The position numbers and the translations under genes were made by a program. Under the pieces are notes generated by a model that was given only the letters and a program-made list of their open reading frames with translations, had not been told where the DNA came from and did no database searches. From Hymenobacter rigui (GTDB taxonomy: Bacteria > Bacteroidota > Bacteroidia > Cytophagales > Hymenobacteraceae): a stretch of DNA of 64,000 bases. Position 1 is the first letter of the stretch. The number at the start of each line of letters is the position of its first letter. Positions 27,785-35,563 of the stretch are shown here, piece by piece. The DNA lies in contig NZ_RWIT01000002.1 in the NCBI RefSeq assembly GCF_003944715.1, forward strand, positions 62,001 through 126,000, in the 5' to 3' direction.

Positions 27785-28774
27785 ATGAACTCTCTTTCCA
27801 CTCCCGATTTCAAATCCGGCGAGCTGCCCAAGTGGCAGCAGCCCGAAAAAGTAGCCGGCTGGGTGTTTCTGGCCGGGCTGGCCGGGGCCGGCGTGTACTG
27901 CTGGGGTACCATTGTACCCTTCCTGGTCGAAATGGTGTTCGACACCGTGAAGCTGGGCATCGGGCTGGGCGTGCTGCTGGCGGCCTGGCTGGTGCTCACC
28001 AGCCCCCGCGTAAAGGCAGGGCTGTGGTACGCCGGGCAGCGGATCTTCCGCACCGCGGCGGGCATCTTCGTCAACACCGACCCCATCGGCATTATGGAGG
28101 ACTACATCCGCAGCACCTCGCAGGAGGCCCGCAAGATGGAGGAGGAAGTGGGCCACGTGGAAGGCGCCCACGAGCTGGTGAAGCGCAAACTGGAGGCCAA
28201 CACCCTGCAGATGCGCGAGTACTTGGCCCTGGCCGACGCCGCCACCCGCCAGCGCGAACCCGACGCGGCCGAGCAGTACGCCAGCCGCGCCGCCCAGCTC
28301 CAGGACTACAACCAGCGCCTGCAGCCCATGCTCACCACCACCCAGAACGTGAGCCTGGTGATGCGTCAGATTCTGAAAGCCGCCCTGCGCCAGATTGACG
28401 GCAGCAAGTTCAAGGTGAACCTGCTCAAGGACGAGTACCAGCTGGTGAAACGCACCAGCTCGGGTATGCGGGCCGCCATGAACATCCTGCGCGGCGACCC
28501 GGACAAGAAGTACTTCTTCGACCTGGCTACCGACCGCGTGGCCCAGGACATGGCCCAGCAGCTCGGACAGATCAAGCAGGCCATGCGCTACTCGCAGGAG
28601 TTTGTGAAGGAAATGGACATCCAAAACGGCGTGATGAGCGAGAAGGGCCAGCGCCTGCTCGAAAAATATCAGAAAGGCGACTTCAACGCCCTGCTCGACG
28701 AGAAACCCGCCCCCACCACCCCCGCCCAGCAGCGCACCGCCACCAACGACGCCTACCGCAGTCTGCTGGATTAG
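27785..28774 (+). CDS. PspA-like coiled-coil protein with two N-terminal membrane helices
   Basis: 329 residues. Two membrane segments lie at about 24-45 and 50-70 (GWVFLAGLAGAGVYCWG; LGIGLGVLLAAWLVLT). Then comes a helix-rich, highly charged part of about 230 residues, starting DPIGIMEDYIRSTSQEARKME and continuing with KRKLEANTLQMREYL, EPDAAEQYASRAAQLQDYNQ and a further coiled coil. The pattern recalls PspA/IM30-type membrane-stress proteins, but anchored in the membrane. The conserved-looking end is ENGVMSEKG-like (QNGVMSEKGQRLLEKYQKGDF). Its place between a coiled-coil protein and an ABC importer suggests a scaffold. The function is inferred only. Confidence 0.7.
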   Translation: MNSLSTPDFKSGELPKWQQPEKVAGWVFLAGLAGAGVYCWGTIVPFLVEMVFDTVKLGIGLGVLLAAWLVLTSPRVKAGLWYAGQRIFRTAAGIFVNTDPIGIMEDYIRSTSQEARKMEEEVGHVEGAHELVKRKLEANTLQMREYLALADAATRQREPDAAEQYASRAAQLQDYNQRLQPMLTTTQNVSLVMRQILKAALRQIDGSKFKVNLLKDEYQLVKRTSSGMRAAMNILRGDPDKKYFFDLATDRVAQDMAQQLGQIKQAMRYSQEFVKEMDIQNGVMSEKGQRLLEKYQKGDFNALLDEKPAPTTPAQQRTATNDAYRSLLD

Positions 28775-28810
28775 GGATTAGGAAAAACATGAAAGCTAGA
28801 GTTACAAACT

Positions 28811-28853
28811 CCCCTCCTTTTTTCAAGGAGGGGTGCCCGAAGGGCGGGGTGGT
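28811..28853. repeat. Intergenic palindrome, family A (CCCCTCC...GGAGGGG)
   Basis: Nine-base arms 28811-28819 and 28825-28833, followed by a GCCCGAAGGGC palindrome. Related copies are at 28901, 35261 and 35502, with a half copy near 28967-29017. Confidence 0.75.
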
Positions 28854-28900
28854 AAACCCACCAGAACAACCACTAGAAAAACTAAAAGCTACAGCTAGAG

Positions 28901-28922
28901 CCCCTCTCCCCCCGGAGAGGGG
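28901..28922. repeat. Intergenic palindrome, family A variant
   Basis: Arms 28901-28909 and 28914-28922 (CCCCTCTCC with GGAGAGGGG). A GGTTGGGGTG tail follows, as in the copy at 35261. Confidence 0.7.
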
Positions 28923-29057
28923 TTGGGGTGAGGCGACTAGCGCTTAAAACGGCCAGACGTCATCAACCACCCCCAGCCCACCCTCGCTTGATGCGCGACA
29001 TTTTCCAAGGAGGGGAGCCAAAAACTAACAACAACCAACTAAAAACCAATAACGACA

Positions 29058-30836
29058 ATGACAACCCGTGGTAAACTGGTACTAGGCGTGCTGCTGGCAG
29101 CGCTGCTGTACTTCGGCATCAACAAACTCGTGCAGAGCGGGGTGCTGTTCAAGAAAGCCGCCACCGAATCGGTGCTGCTGAGCTCCATTGAGCTGCCGAG
29201 CAGCGCCGGCGGCTCGCGCACCAACGTAGCGGTGCCGCTGGCTCCGCTGCCCTCTGAAACTCCGGCCGGTAAGGGCAGCCCGCTCGTGTGGGAGGTGATG
29301 GCCTGGAACTCGCAGATGGCCGGTATGCTGGCCAACGGCGGCCCCCGCACCACCCAGGGCTCCAGCATGGCTGCCGGTGGCCTGGATATGCAGATTGTGC
29401 GCCAGGACGACGTGGCCAAAATGCAGGCCGACCTGGTGAAAAACGCCCTCGACCTGCAAAGCAACCCCGAAACGCCGGGCCTGCTGGTGAGCATCATGGG
29501 CGACGGGCTGCCGGCCTTCTCGGCGGTGCAGCCCCAGCTGGAAAAAGCCGGCACCGGGCTGCAGATCATTCCCTACTCGGTGGGCAAGAGCTTCGGCGAA
29601 GACAAGCTGATGGGCCCCAAGGAGTGGCTGGATAACCCCAAAGCCGCCCTGGGCAAAACCGTGGCCTGCTACCTGCGCGACGGGGACCAGAACATTGCCC
29701 TGAAATGGTGCGCCGACAACGGCCTCAAAGTCAACCCCGACGAAACTACCTACGACCCCGAGGCCGTGAACTTCATGGCCGCCTCCGACTTCCTGGTGGC
29801 CGCCGAGAAATACATCATCGGCAAGCCCGAGCAGCGCGTAAAGGTGGTGAAAGGCAAGAACACCGGCGTAAAAGTAGACGTGGTGGCCGACGCCGTTGCC
29901 ACCTGGACGCCCGGCGACGTGAACATTGCCAAGCAGAAAGGCGGCCTCGTGAACATCGTGAGCACCAAGGACTACAGCAACCAGATGCCCAACATCATGG
30001 TAACCACCAAGCGCTGGTACGACGCCCACCCGAAGGAGGTAGAAGCCCTGATGACGGCCCTGGCCGTGGCCGGCGACCAGGTAAAATCGCACCCCGAGGC
30101 CCTGAGCCGCGCCGCCGATATTTCGGCCTCCGTGTACGGCGATAAGGACAAGCCCGGCAGCTACTGGCTGCGCTACTACAAGGGCGTGAGCGAGGCCGAC
30201 CGCAACGGCGAGGTGGTGGAGCTGGGTGGCTCCAAGGCCTTCAACTTTGCCGATAACCTGGCCCTGTTTGGCCTGAACGAAGGCGGCACCAACATCTACG
30301 CCGCCGTGTATAAAACCTTCGGCGACGTGCAGCACCAGCTCTACCCCAAGGAACTGCCCAGCTACGTGCCCCTCGACCAGATGCTGGACCTGAGCCCGCT
30401 GCGCAAGCTGCAGGACAAATACCGCGGCAAAACCCTGGCCCCGGCCGAGCAGCAGCAGTTTGCCGCCGATGACGAAATCCGCCAGAGCGTGAGCCGCCGG
30501 GCCTGGAACATCGAGTTCAACACCGGCCAGCGCACCTTCACCCCCGCCGCCGAGCAGCAGCTCAGCAAGCTCTTCAACGACCTGGTAGTAGCCGGCCGCC
30601 TGAAAGTAGCCGTGCACGGCCACACCGACAACGTGGGCGACGCCCAGCGCAACCAGCAGCTCAGCCAGGACCGCGCCGAGGCCGTGCGCCAGTGGCTGGA
30701 GCAGCGCAGCGCCAGCGCCTTCCCCGCCGGCCGCGTGCAAACCTACGCCCACGGCGCCCAGGAGCCCGTGGCCCCCAACACCACCCCCGAAGGCAAAGCC
30801 CGCAACCGCCGCGTGGAAATCGTGCTGGGGAACTAG
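29058..30836 (+). CDS. Membrane-anchored substrate-binding protein fused to an OmpA peptidoglycan-binding domain
   Basis: 592 residues with an N-terminal membrane anchor (about 5-25, KLVLGVLLAALLYFGI) and no lipobox. Residues about 70-450 form a periplasmic binding-protein fold of the nitrate/taurine (SsuA/TauA-like) class: ETPGLLVSIMGDGLPAF, TYDPEAVNFMAASDFLVAA, VVADAVATWTPGDVN, IMVTTKRWYDAHP. Residues about 485-592 are an OmpA-like domain with VAVHGHTDNVG, NQQLSQDRAEAVRQWL and the peptidoglycan-contacting RNRRVEI. The protein would tie an ABC importer to the cell wall. It is followed by matching permease and ATPase genes. Confidence 0.88.
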   Translation: MTTRGKLVLGVLLAALLYFGINKLVQSGVLFKKAATESVLLSSIELPSSAGGSRTNVAVPLAPLPSETPAGKGSPLVWEVMAWNSQMAGMLANGGPRTTQGSSMAAGGLDMQIVRQDDVAKMQADLVKNALDLQSNPETPGLLVSIMGDGLPAFSAVQPQLEKAGTGLQIIPYSVGKSFGEDKLMGPKEWLDNPKAALGKTVACYLRDGDQNIALKWCADNGLKVNPDETTYDPEAVNFMAASDFLVAAEKYIIGKPEQRVKVVKGKNTGVKVDVVADAVATWTPGDVNIAKQKGGLVNIVSTKDYSNQMPNIMVTTKRWYDAHPKEVEALMTALAVAGDQVKSHPEALSRAADISASVYGDKDKPGSYWLRYYKGVSEADRNGEVVELGGSKAFNFADNLALFGLNEGGTNIYAAVYKTFGDVQHQLYPKELPSYVPLDQMLDLSPLRKLQDKYRGKTLAPAEQQQFAADDEIRQSVSRRAWNIEFNTGQRTFTPAAEQQLSKLFNDLVVAGRLKVAVHGHTDNVGDAQRNQQLSQDRAEAVRQWLEQRSASAFPAGRVQTYAHGAQEPVAPNTTPEGKARNRRVEIVLGN

Positions 30837-30867
30837 CAGTGAATGAACGAGATGGTGCAGGTCGTCC

Positions 30868-30970
30868 GTCATGCTGAGCGTAGCCGGAGGCGAAGTCGAA
30901 GCATCTCTACCGCTTCGTCTGCATTGGTTTAACGAAGCGGTAGAGATGCTTCGGCAAGCTCAGCATGGCG
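30868..30970. repeat. Intergenic palindrome, family B (CGAAGCATCTCTACCGCTTCG)
   Basis: Perfect 22-base arms 30897-30918 and 30932-30953, with outer arms ATGCTGAGC (30871-30879) and GCTCAGCAT (30958-30966). A second, cleaner copy is at 35347-35434. Confidence 0.85.
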
Positions 30971-30995
30971 TTCTTTTTCCTCTCACACCCTACCC

Positions 30996-31772
30996 ATGAA
31001 AACCCTCTTCCTCCCCAACGCCCGGCCGCCGCGCACCACGTTTGCCCTGATGGTGGCCGGGCAGGCGGGGCTGCTGCTGCTGCTGTGGCTGTTTTACCCG
31101 CTGCAGCTGTTTCCCTCCCTCGGCGACGTGCTGCGCGCCCTGGCCGACCTCACTACCACCCAGGGCCTGGTGCCGGAGCTGTGGGCCAGCATGACCACCG
31201 CGTTGCAGGCGCTGGGCATGGCCACAGTGCTGGCGCTGCTGATTTCCTACCTCACGGCCCTGCCCTTCTTTCGGCCGTTGGCCTACGCGGCTTCCAAGAT
31301 GCGCTACCTCACCCTTACCGGCCTCACGTTTTTCGTGGCCCTGCTGGTGAGCTCGGGCCACGAGGTGAAGCTCTCGGTGCTCACCTTCGCCACCACCGTG
31401 TACCTGGTCACGGGCATGACGGCCGTGATGCTCGGCACCACCCAGCAGGAGCTGGACCACGCCCGCACCCTGGGTTTGGGCGAGTGGCGCAGCTTCTGGG
31501 AAGTGGTGGTGCTGGGCAAGCTGGCCGATATGCTGGAAGTGGTACGCCAGAATTTCGCCATCATCTGGACGATGATAACCCTGGTGGAAACCCTCTACCA
31601 ATCGGAAGGCGGCATCGGCCTGCTGCTCTACAAGCAAAACCGCTACCTCCACCTCGACGGCGTGGTGGCCATCCAGCTCGTCATCCTGGCCGCCGGCGCC
31701 GCCCAGGACTATGTTTTTGGCCTGCTCCGCCGCGTGTTTTTCCCCTACGCCAGCCTGGCCGCCGCGCGGTAA
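30996..31772 (+). CDS. ABC transporter permease (nitrate/sulfonate/taurine type)
   Basis: 258 residues with six predicted membrane helices. The cytoplasmic EAA loop that docks on the ATPase is at QELDHARTLGLGEWRSFWEVVV (about 150-170), where the usual EAA-x3-G is present as the variant DHARTLGLG. It forms the inner-membrane channel for the binding protein encoded upstream and the ATPase downstream. The substrate cannot be predicted. Gaps to both neighbours are filled by palindromic repeats, so a single transcript is not certain. Confidence 0.88.
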   Translation: MKTLFLPNARPPRTTFALMVAGQAGLLLLLWLFYPLQLFPSLGDVLRALADLTTTQGLVPELWASMTTALQALGMATVLALLISYLTALPFFRPLAYAASKMRYLTLTGLTFFVALLVSSGHEVKLSVLTFATTVYLVTGMTAVMLGTTQQELDHARTLGLGEWRSFWEVVVLGKLADMLEVVRQNFAIIWTMITLVETLYQSEGGIGLLLYKQNRYLHLDGVVAIQLVILAAGAAQDYVFGLLRRVFFPYASLAAAR

Positions 31773-31808
31773 GTGGGCTGGGGTTTTAAAAGAACGTCAG
31801 CCGGATAA

Positions 31809-31987
31809 GAACGTCATTCCGAGCGAAGGCGGAGCCGCAGCCGAAGAATCTTGCGTGCTGACGTTGCCGAAGTAATCATTCTACTGAGCATGTAGCCCCA
31901 AGCTAGGCATAGGAGCCTTTCCTATTCATCGAATCACCACCACAACGTCAGCACGCGAGATTCCTCGGCAAGCTCGGAATGACGTTC
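31809..31987. repeat. Intergenic inverted-repeat element, family C
   Basis: Outer arms 31809-31823 and 31973-31987 are exact 15-base reverse complements. Inner arms 31845-31865 and 31943-31963 match in 20 of 21 positions. The 179-base element fills most of the gap between permease and ATPase genes. Size and structure resemble a small non-coding mobile element. Confidence 0.8.
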
Positions 31988-32014
31988 TAATCAACCAGCA
32001 AGCACTCTATCCCC

Positions 32015-32845
32015 ATGACTCCCTACTCCTACAAATCCCCCGTCCTCACCCTCGACAATGTGTCGCTGACGCTGAATGGGGAAACCATTCTGCGCGATAT
32101 TTCGGCGCAGGTGCTGGATGTGTGCCGGCCGGGCATGAACCAGGGCCAGGTGGTGGGCTTCTACGGCCGCTCGGGCATGGGCAAGTCGGTGCTGTGCCGG
32201 CTGATGGCGGGGCTGCTGGCCCCCAGCAGCGGCGAGGTGCTGGTGGGCGAGGCGCAGCAGCCGGCCACGCCCGGCGCGGTGGGCTTCGTGCAGCAGCACT
32301 ACCCGCTGTTCAACCACCGCACCCTGCTCGACAACCTGCTGGTGGCCGCTGCCCGCCGCTACCCCGACCCCGCCGAGGCCCGCCGCCAAGCCGAAGAATA
32401 CTTGGAGCGGTTTCAGCTCACGCCCCACCGCAGCAAGTACCCGGCCCACCTCTCAGGCGGCCAGCGTCAGCGCGCCGCCATTGCCCAGCAGCTGCTCTGC
32501 TCCGACCACCTCATCCTACTCGACGAGCCCTTCTCCGGCCTCGACGTGGCCATGATTGACGAGGTGCGCAAAATCATCCTCGAAGTCACCACCCTCGACG
32601 AGCTCAACACCGTGGTCATCGTCTCCCACGACCTGGCCACCACCACCGCCCTCTCCGACCGGCTCTGGCTGCTGGGCCAGGAGCGCGACGCCGCGGGCCA
32701 GCTGCTGCCCGGCGCCACCATCAGCCCCCAGCACCAGTACAACCTCGCCGAAATGGGCCTCGCCTGGCACGAAAACGTGGAAGCCGAGCCGGAGTTCGTC
32801 CGGTTCGTGGAGCATTTGAAGGAGGAGATTCGGCTCAGTGCTTAG
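32015..32845 (+). CDS. ABC transporter ATP-binding protein
   Basis: 276 residues with all ATPase motifs: Walker A GRSGMGKSVL (about residue 51), Q-loop FVQQHYPLF, signature LSGGQRQRAA, Walker B LILLDEPFSGLD and the H-loop VIVSHD. The region after the H-loop (about 215-276) is an extra C-terminal domain ending in a helix of charged residues. It would power the importer formed by the upstream permease and OmpA-fused binding protein. It converges with the DUF3592 gene 13 bases downstream. Confidence 0.92.
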   Translation: MTPYSYKSPVLTLDNVSLTLNGETILRDISAQVLDVCRPGMNQGQVVGFYGRSGMGKSVLCRLMAGLLAPSSGEVLVGEAQQPATPGAVGFVQQHYPLFNHRTLLDNLLVAAARRYPDPAEARRQAEEYLERFQLTPHRSKYPAHLSGGQRQRAAIAQQLLCSDHLILLDEPFSGLDVAMIDEVRKIILEVTTLDELNTVVIVSHDLATTTALSDRLWLLGQERDAAGQLLPGATISPQHQYNLAEMGLAWHENVEAEPEFVRFVEHLKEEIRLSA

Positions 32846-32858
32846 GAACAAAAACGAG

Positions 32859-33275
32859 CTACAAGCGGGCACTCCATATGAAACCACTTAACAGTAAAAT
32901 CAATCCTACCACACCAAATAGCCATTCAATCCATATTCTTTCGTCTTGCACAACGATAAAATCTTGGGCATTTAGTCGATTATATCGTACCGACACAATT
33001 TGTCCTTGGGTCAAACGGCTGAATGCATTTCCGCCTTCATATCGTAATTCTACCCATTGTTGATCAATCCAAATTCCAATCACCGGAATGTAGATTATAG
33101 CATCATCCATGCCTGTATCCTCTTCCATTCTGATAATTATACCCTCTGCTTGAGTTCCATGCTTCTGCAAGTACAACCGCTTTTGACGCTGCTTGAAACC
33201 AGAAAGTATAAAGAAGGGACTTGCAAGAATTAGGGCGAGTGGGGCTAAAATTTCCTGCGAGAACCAATTACTCAT
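32859..33275 (-). CDS. DUF3592-like membrane protein
   Basis: 138 residues with a hydrophobic helix at each end (about 10-27 and 114-135). A soluble beta domain between them contains HGTQAEGIIIRME and LTQGQIVSVRYNRLNAQDF, the latter being the DUF3592 V-x-YN-x-x-x-P-like motif. It starts 9 bases after the stop of the NTF2-like lipoprotein gene on the same strand, so the two form a small operon. Base composition is more AT-rich than the flanking genes, consistent with transfer. DUF3592 proteins often occur with polymorphic-toxin immunity genes. Confidence 0.7.
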   Translation of the reverse strand: MSNWFSQEILAPLALILASPFFILSGFKQRQKRLYLQKHGTQAEGIIIRMEEDTGMDDAIIYIPVIGIWIDQQWVELRYEGGNAFSRLTQGQIVSVRYNRLNAQDFIVVQDERIWIEWLFGVVGLILLLSGFIWSARL

Positions 33276-33284
33276 TGCTCATAC

Positions 33285-33674
33285 TTATTTCCCGTGCGTC
33301 AACTCAATTATCTGTCCGGTTCGGGAATCCAGAATGATGGTGAATGTACCGCCCATCGAATCTTCTGGTAGCGTGCCCATCAATACCCAATATTTGTCAA
33401 TAAGATACACCTCATAAGGCCGTTCATCCACGATATGCTTTTTGCCATACGTGCGGAATAGAATGGGCTCAGCAAATCGCACAGCCGCAATGCTATCCGG
33501 CAATGGCTGCTGCATTGTGGGACTGACCGATTCAGGAGTTCTCTTCAGTGCTTCCTGCAACTCTTCCTTTGCAACTTCCAGCCCTAATCGGCTATGTTTT
33601 TTGCCTTGTGCGCAGCTGCTGAAACTTAGTACTAGTAGGATTAAAGTGTAATAGAGAGTAGAGCGTAATAACAT
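33285..33674 (-). CDS. NTF2-fold immunity-like lipoprotein
   Basis: 129 residues. The N-terminal signal ends in a lipobox (LSFSSC, Cys21). The C-terminal half, AEPILFRTYGKKHIVDERPY followed by YWVLMGTLPED and GGTFTIILDSRTGQI, matches the NTF2-fold immunity protein pattern (Imm-NTF2-type: YGK-x-x-I-x-x-x-RPY ... W-x-x-x-GTLP-GG). Such proteins neutralise toxins of contact-dependent or type VI systems; no toxin gene is present nearby. The gene pairs with the DUF3592 gene downstream. Confidence 0.7.
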   Translation of the reverse strand: MLLRSTLYYTLILLVLSFSSCAQGKKHSRLGLEVAKEELQEALKRTPESVSPTMQQPLPDSIAAVRFAEPILFRTYGKKHIVDERPYEVYLIDKYWVLMGTLPEDSMGGTFTIILDSRTGQIIELTHGK

Positions 33675-33697
33675 GGAGAAGAAGGTATAAGGAGGCT

Positions 33698-33796
33698 GTA
33701 GAGACGCAATATCTTGCGTGTCGTCGTTGCTGACGTTGTTCTAAAGGACGCGTGTCCATTTGTTCAACGACGAGACGCAAGATATTGCGTCTCTAC
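33698..33796. repeat. Intergenic palindrome, family D (GTAGAGACGCAA...)
   Basis: Perfect 22-base arms 33698-33719 and 33775-33796, extended after one mismatch by nine more pairs (33721-33729 with 33765-33773). The 99-base element lies between the divergent lipoprotein and NtrC-type regulator genes. Confidence 0.85.
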
Positions 33797-33865
33797 ACTC
33801 CAGCCTGCAGTTTTCCTCACAAGCCGATACTTTCGCATCCGAATCCCTCATTACTAATTCATAAA

Positions 33866-35224
33866 ATGCCCACCGGTACCCTGCTCCTGATTGACGACGA
33901 AGCCCGCCTGCGCCAGCTGCTGGCGCGGGTGCTGGAGCTGGAAGGCTACACCGTGCTGCAGGCCCCCGATGCCAGCCGCGGCCTGGAGTTGCTGCAGCAG
34001 CACGCCCGCGAGGTGCTGGTGGTCATTTCCGACGTGAAGCTGCCCGACGGCCACGGCGTGGACCTGATGCCCCGCTACCGTGCCAAGGCCCCCGACTGCG
34101 AAATTGTGCTGCTCACCGCCTTCGGCACCATCCCCGATGGCGTGCGGGCCATGAAGCAGGGCGCCTTCGACTACCTCACCAAGGGCGACTACGAACAGCA
34201 GCTGGTGGTGGTGGTAGAGCGCGCCGCCGAAAAAGCCCGCTTGCGCCACCGCGTGGCCGAACTGGAGCGGCGCATGAGCCAGCGGTTCAGCTTCGAGAGT
34301 ATGATTGGCACGGCCCCGGCCCTGCGCCGCGCCCAGGACCTGGCCCGCCAGGTAGCCCCCACCGACAGCACCGTGCTGCTGGAAGGCCCCACCGGCGCGG
34401 GCAAGGAGCTGTTTGCCCAGGCGTTGCACGAGGCCAGCGAGCGGAAAGCCAAGCCCTTCGTGGCCGTCAACTGCTCGGCTTTCCCGAAGGATTTGCTGGA
34501 ATCGGAGCTGTTTGGCTACAAGAAGGGCGCGTTTACGGGCGCGCTGGCCGATAAGAAAGGCCTGCTGGAGGAAGCCAGCGGCGGCACGCTGTTTCTGGAC
34601 GAAATTGGGGAGCTGGAGCTGAACGTACAGGCTAAGTTCCTGCGGGTGCTGGAGACGCGGCAGTTCACCAAGCTCGGCGACACCAAGCCCACCAGCGTGA
34701 ACGTGCGCATCGTGGCCGCCACCAACCGCAACCTCAAGCAGGAAGCCGCCGAAGGCCGTTTCCGCCCCGACCTCTACTACCGCCTCTCCGTCTTCACCCT
34801 CAACGTGCCCAGCCTGCGCGACCGGGCCGCCGACGTGCCGGCCCTGGCGGCCCACTTTCTGCAGCACTTCGCGGCCCAGCTGCGCAAGCGCCTGCCGGGC
34901 CTAGAGCCCGAATGCGTGGAGCTGCTGCAGCGCTACGAGTGGCCCGGCAACGTACGCGAGCTGAAAAATGTGCTGGAGCGCGCCGCCATCTTGGCCCCCA
35001 CCGACCAGCCCCTCTCCGCCGGCTACCTCCCCGACGAGTTCCACACCCTGCCCGCCCCCCTCAGCCCCGACGCCGACCCCGCCGACCAGAGCCTGCGCGC
35101 CGTGGAAGCCCGCCACATCCGCCAAGTGCTGCACCAGTGCCAGGGCAACAAAACCGAAGCCGCCCGCCGCCTCGGCATCGGCCTGACGACGCTGTACCGG
35201 AAGGTGCAGGAGTACGAGCTGTAG
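33866..35224 (+). CDS. Sigma-54-dependent response regulator (NtrC family)
   Basis: 452 residues from ATG 33866 (MPTGTLLLIDDE); the longer frame runs through a repeat and is rejected. The receiver domain has DDE at 10-12 and the phospho-acceptor Asp56 (VVISDVKLPDG). The AAA+ domain (about 140-370) has Walker A GPTGAGKE, the sigma-54 contact loop ESELFGYKKGAFTGA, Walker B GGTLFLDEIGEL and the R-finger region. The C-terminus is a Fis-type helix-turn-helix (CQGNKTEAARRLGIGLTTLYRK). It activates sigma-54 promoters when phosphorylated, presumably by the kinase encoded next. Confidence 0.95.
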   Translation: MPTGTLLLIDDEARLRQLLARVLELEGYTVLQAPDASRGLELLQQHAREVLVVISDVKLPDGHGVDLMPRYRAKAPDCEIVLLTAFGTIPDGVRAMKQGAFDYLTKGDYEQQLVVVVERAAEKARLRHRVAELERRMSQRFSFESMIGTAPALRRAQDLARQVAPTDSTVLLEGPTGAGKELFAQALHEASERKAKPFVAVNCSAFPKDLLESELFGYKKGAFTGALADKKGLLEEASGGTLFLDEIGELELNVQAKFLRVLETRQFTKLGDTKPTSVNVRIVAATNRNLKQEAAEGRFRPDLYYRLSVFTLNVPSLRDRAADVPALAAHFLQHFAAQLRKRLPGLEPECVELLQRYEWPGNVRELKNVLERAAILAPTDQPLSAGYLPDEFHTLPAPLSPDADPADQSLRAVEARHIRQVLHQCQGNKTEAARRLGIGLTTLYRKVQEYEL

Positions 35225-35260
35225 GAGAAGTTGCGCTACTTGGAGAACTAGAGCTAGAGA

Positions 35261-35542
35261 CTAGTTCCCCTCCTTGGAAAGGAGGGGTTGGGGGTGGTTG
35301 ACAATCGTTGAACATCAACTAGACTGTATCTGAAAACTCTAAAACAGTCATGCTGAGCTTGCCGAAGCATCTCTACCGCTTCGCATGAACCGTCTGACGA
35401 AGCGGTAGAGATGCTTCGGCAAGCTCAGCATGACGTTCCGCGAGTTTCAAACGACTTTTCAGACACAACCAGCAACTAGCTCTATCATCGTTCTTTCATC
35501 ATCAACCACCCCTAGCCCCTCCTTTCCAAGGAGGGGAACTAG
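35261..35542. repeat. Nested inverted-repeat block (two family A copies flanking a family B copy)
   Basis: Family A copies 35261-35301 and 35502-35542 are inverted and match in all but a few of 41 bases. Between them a family B palindrome has perfect 37-base arms (35347-35383 and 35398-35434). The block fills almost the whole 339-base gap between the regulator and kinase genes. Confidence 0.85.
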
Positions 35543-35563
35543 TTTTTAGCTCTAGCACATCCC

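Noticed and set aside
29082..30872. A 596-codon open frame antisense to the binding protein-OmpA gene
   Set aside because: Mirror frame caused by codon bias; rich in His, Gly and Val without motifs.
34189..34867. Antisense frames opposite the NtrC-type regulator
   Set aside because: No domain or signal, and the plus-strand gene has every expected motif.
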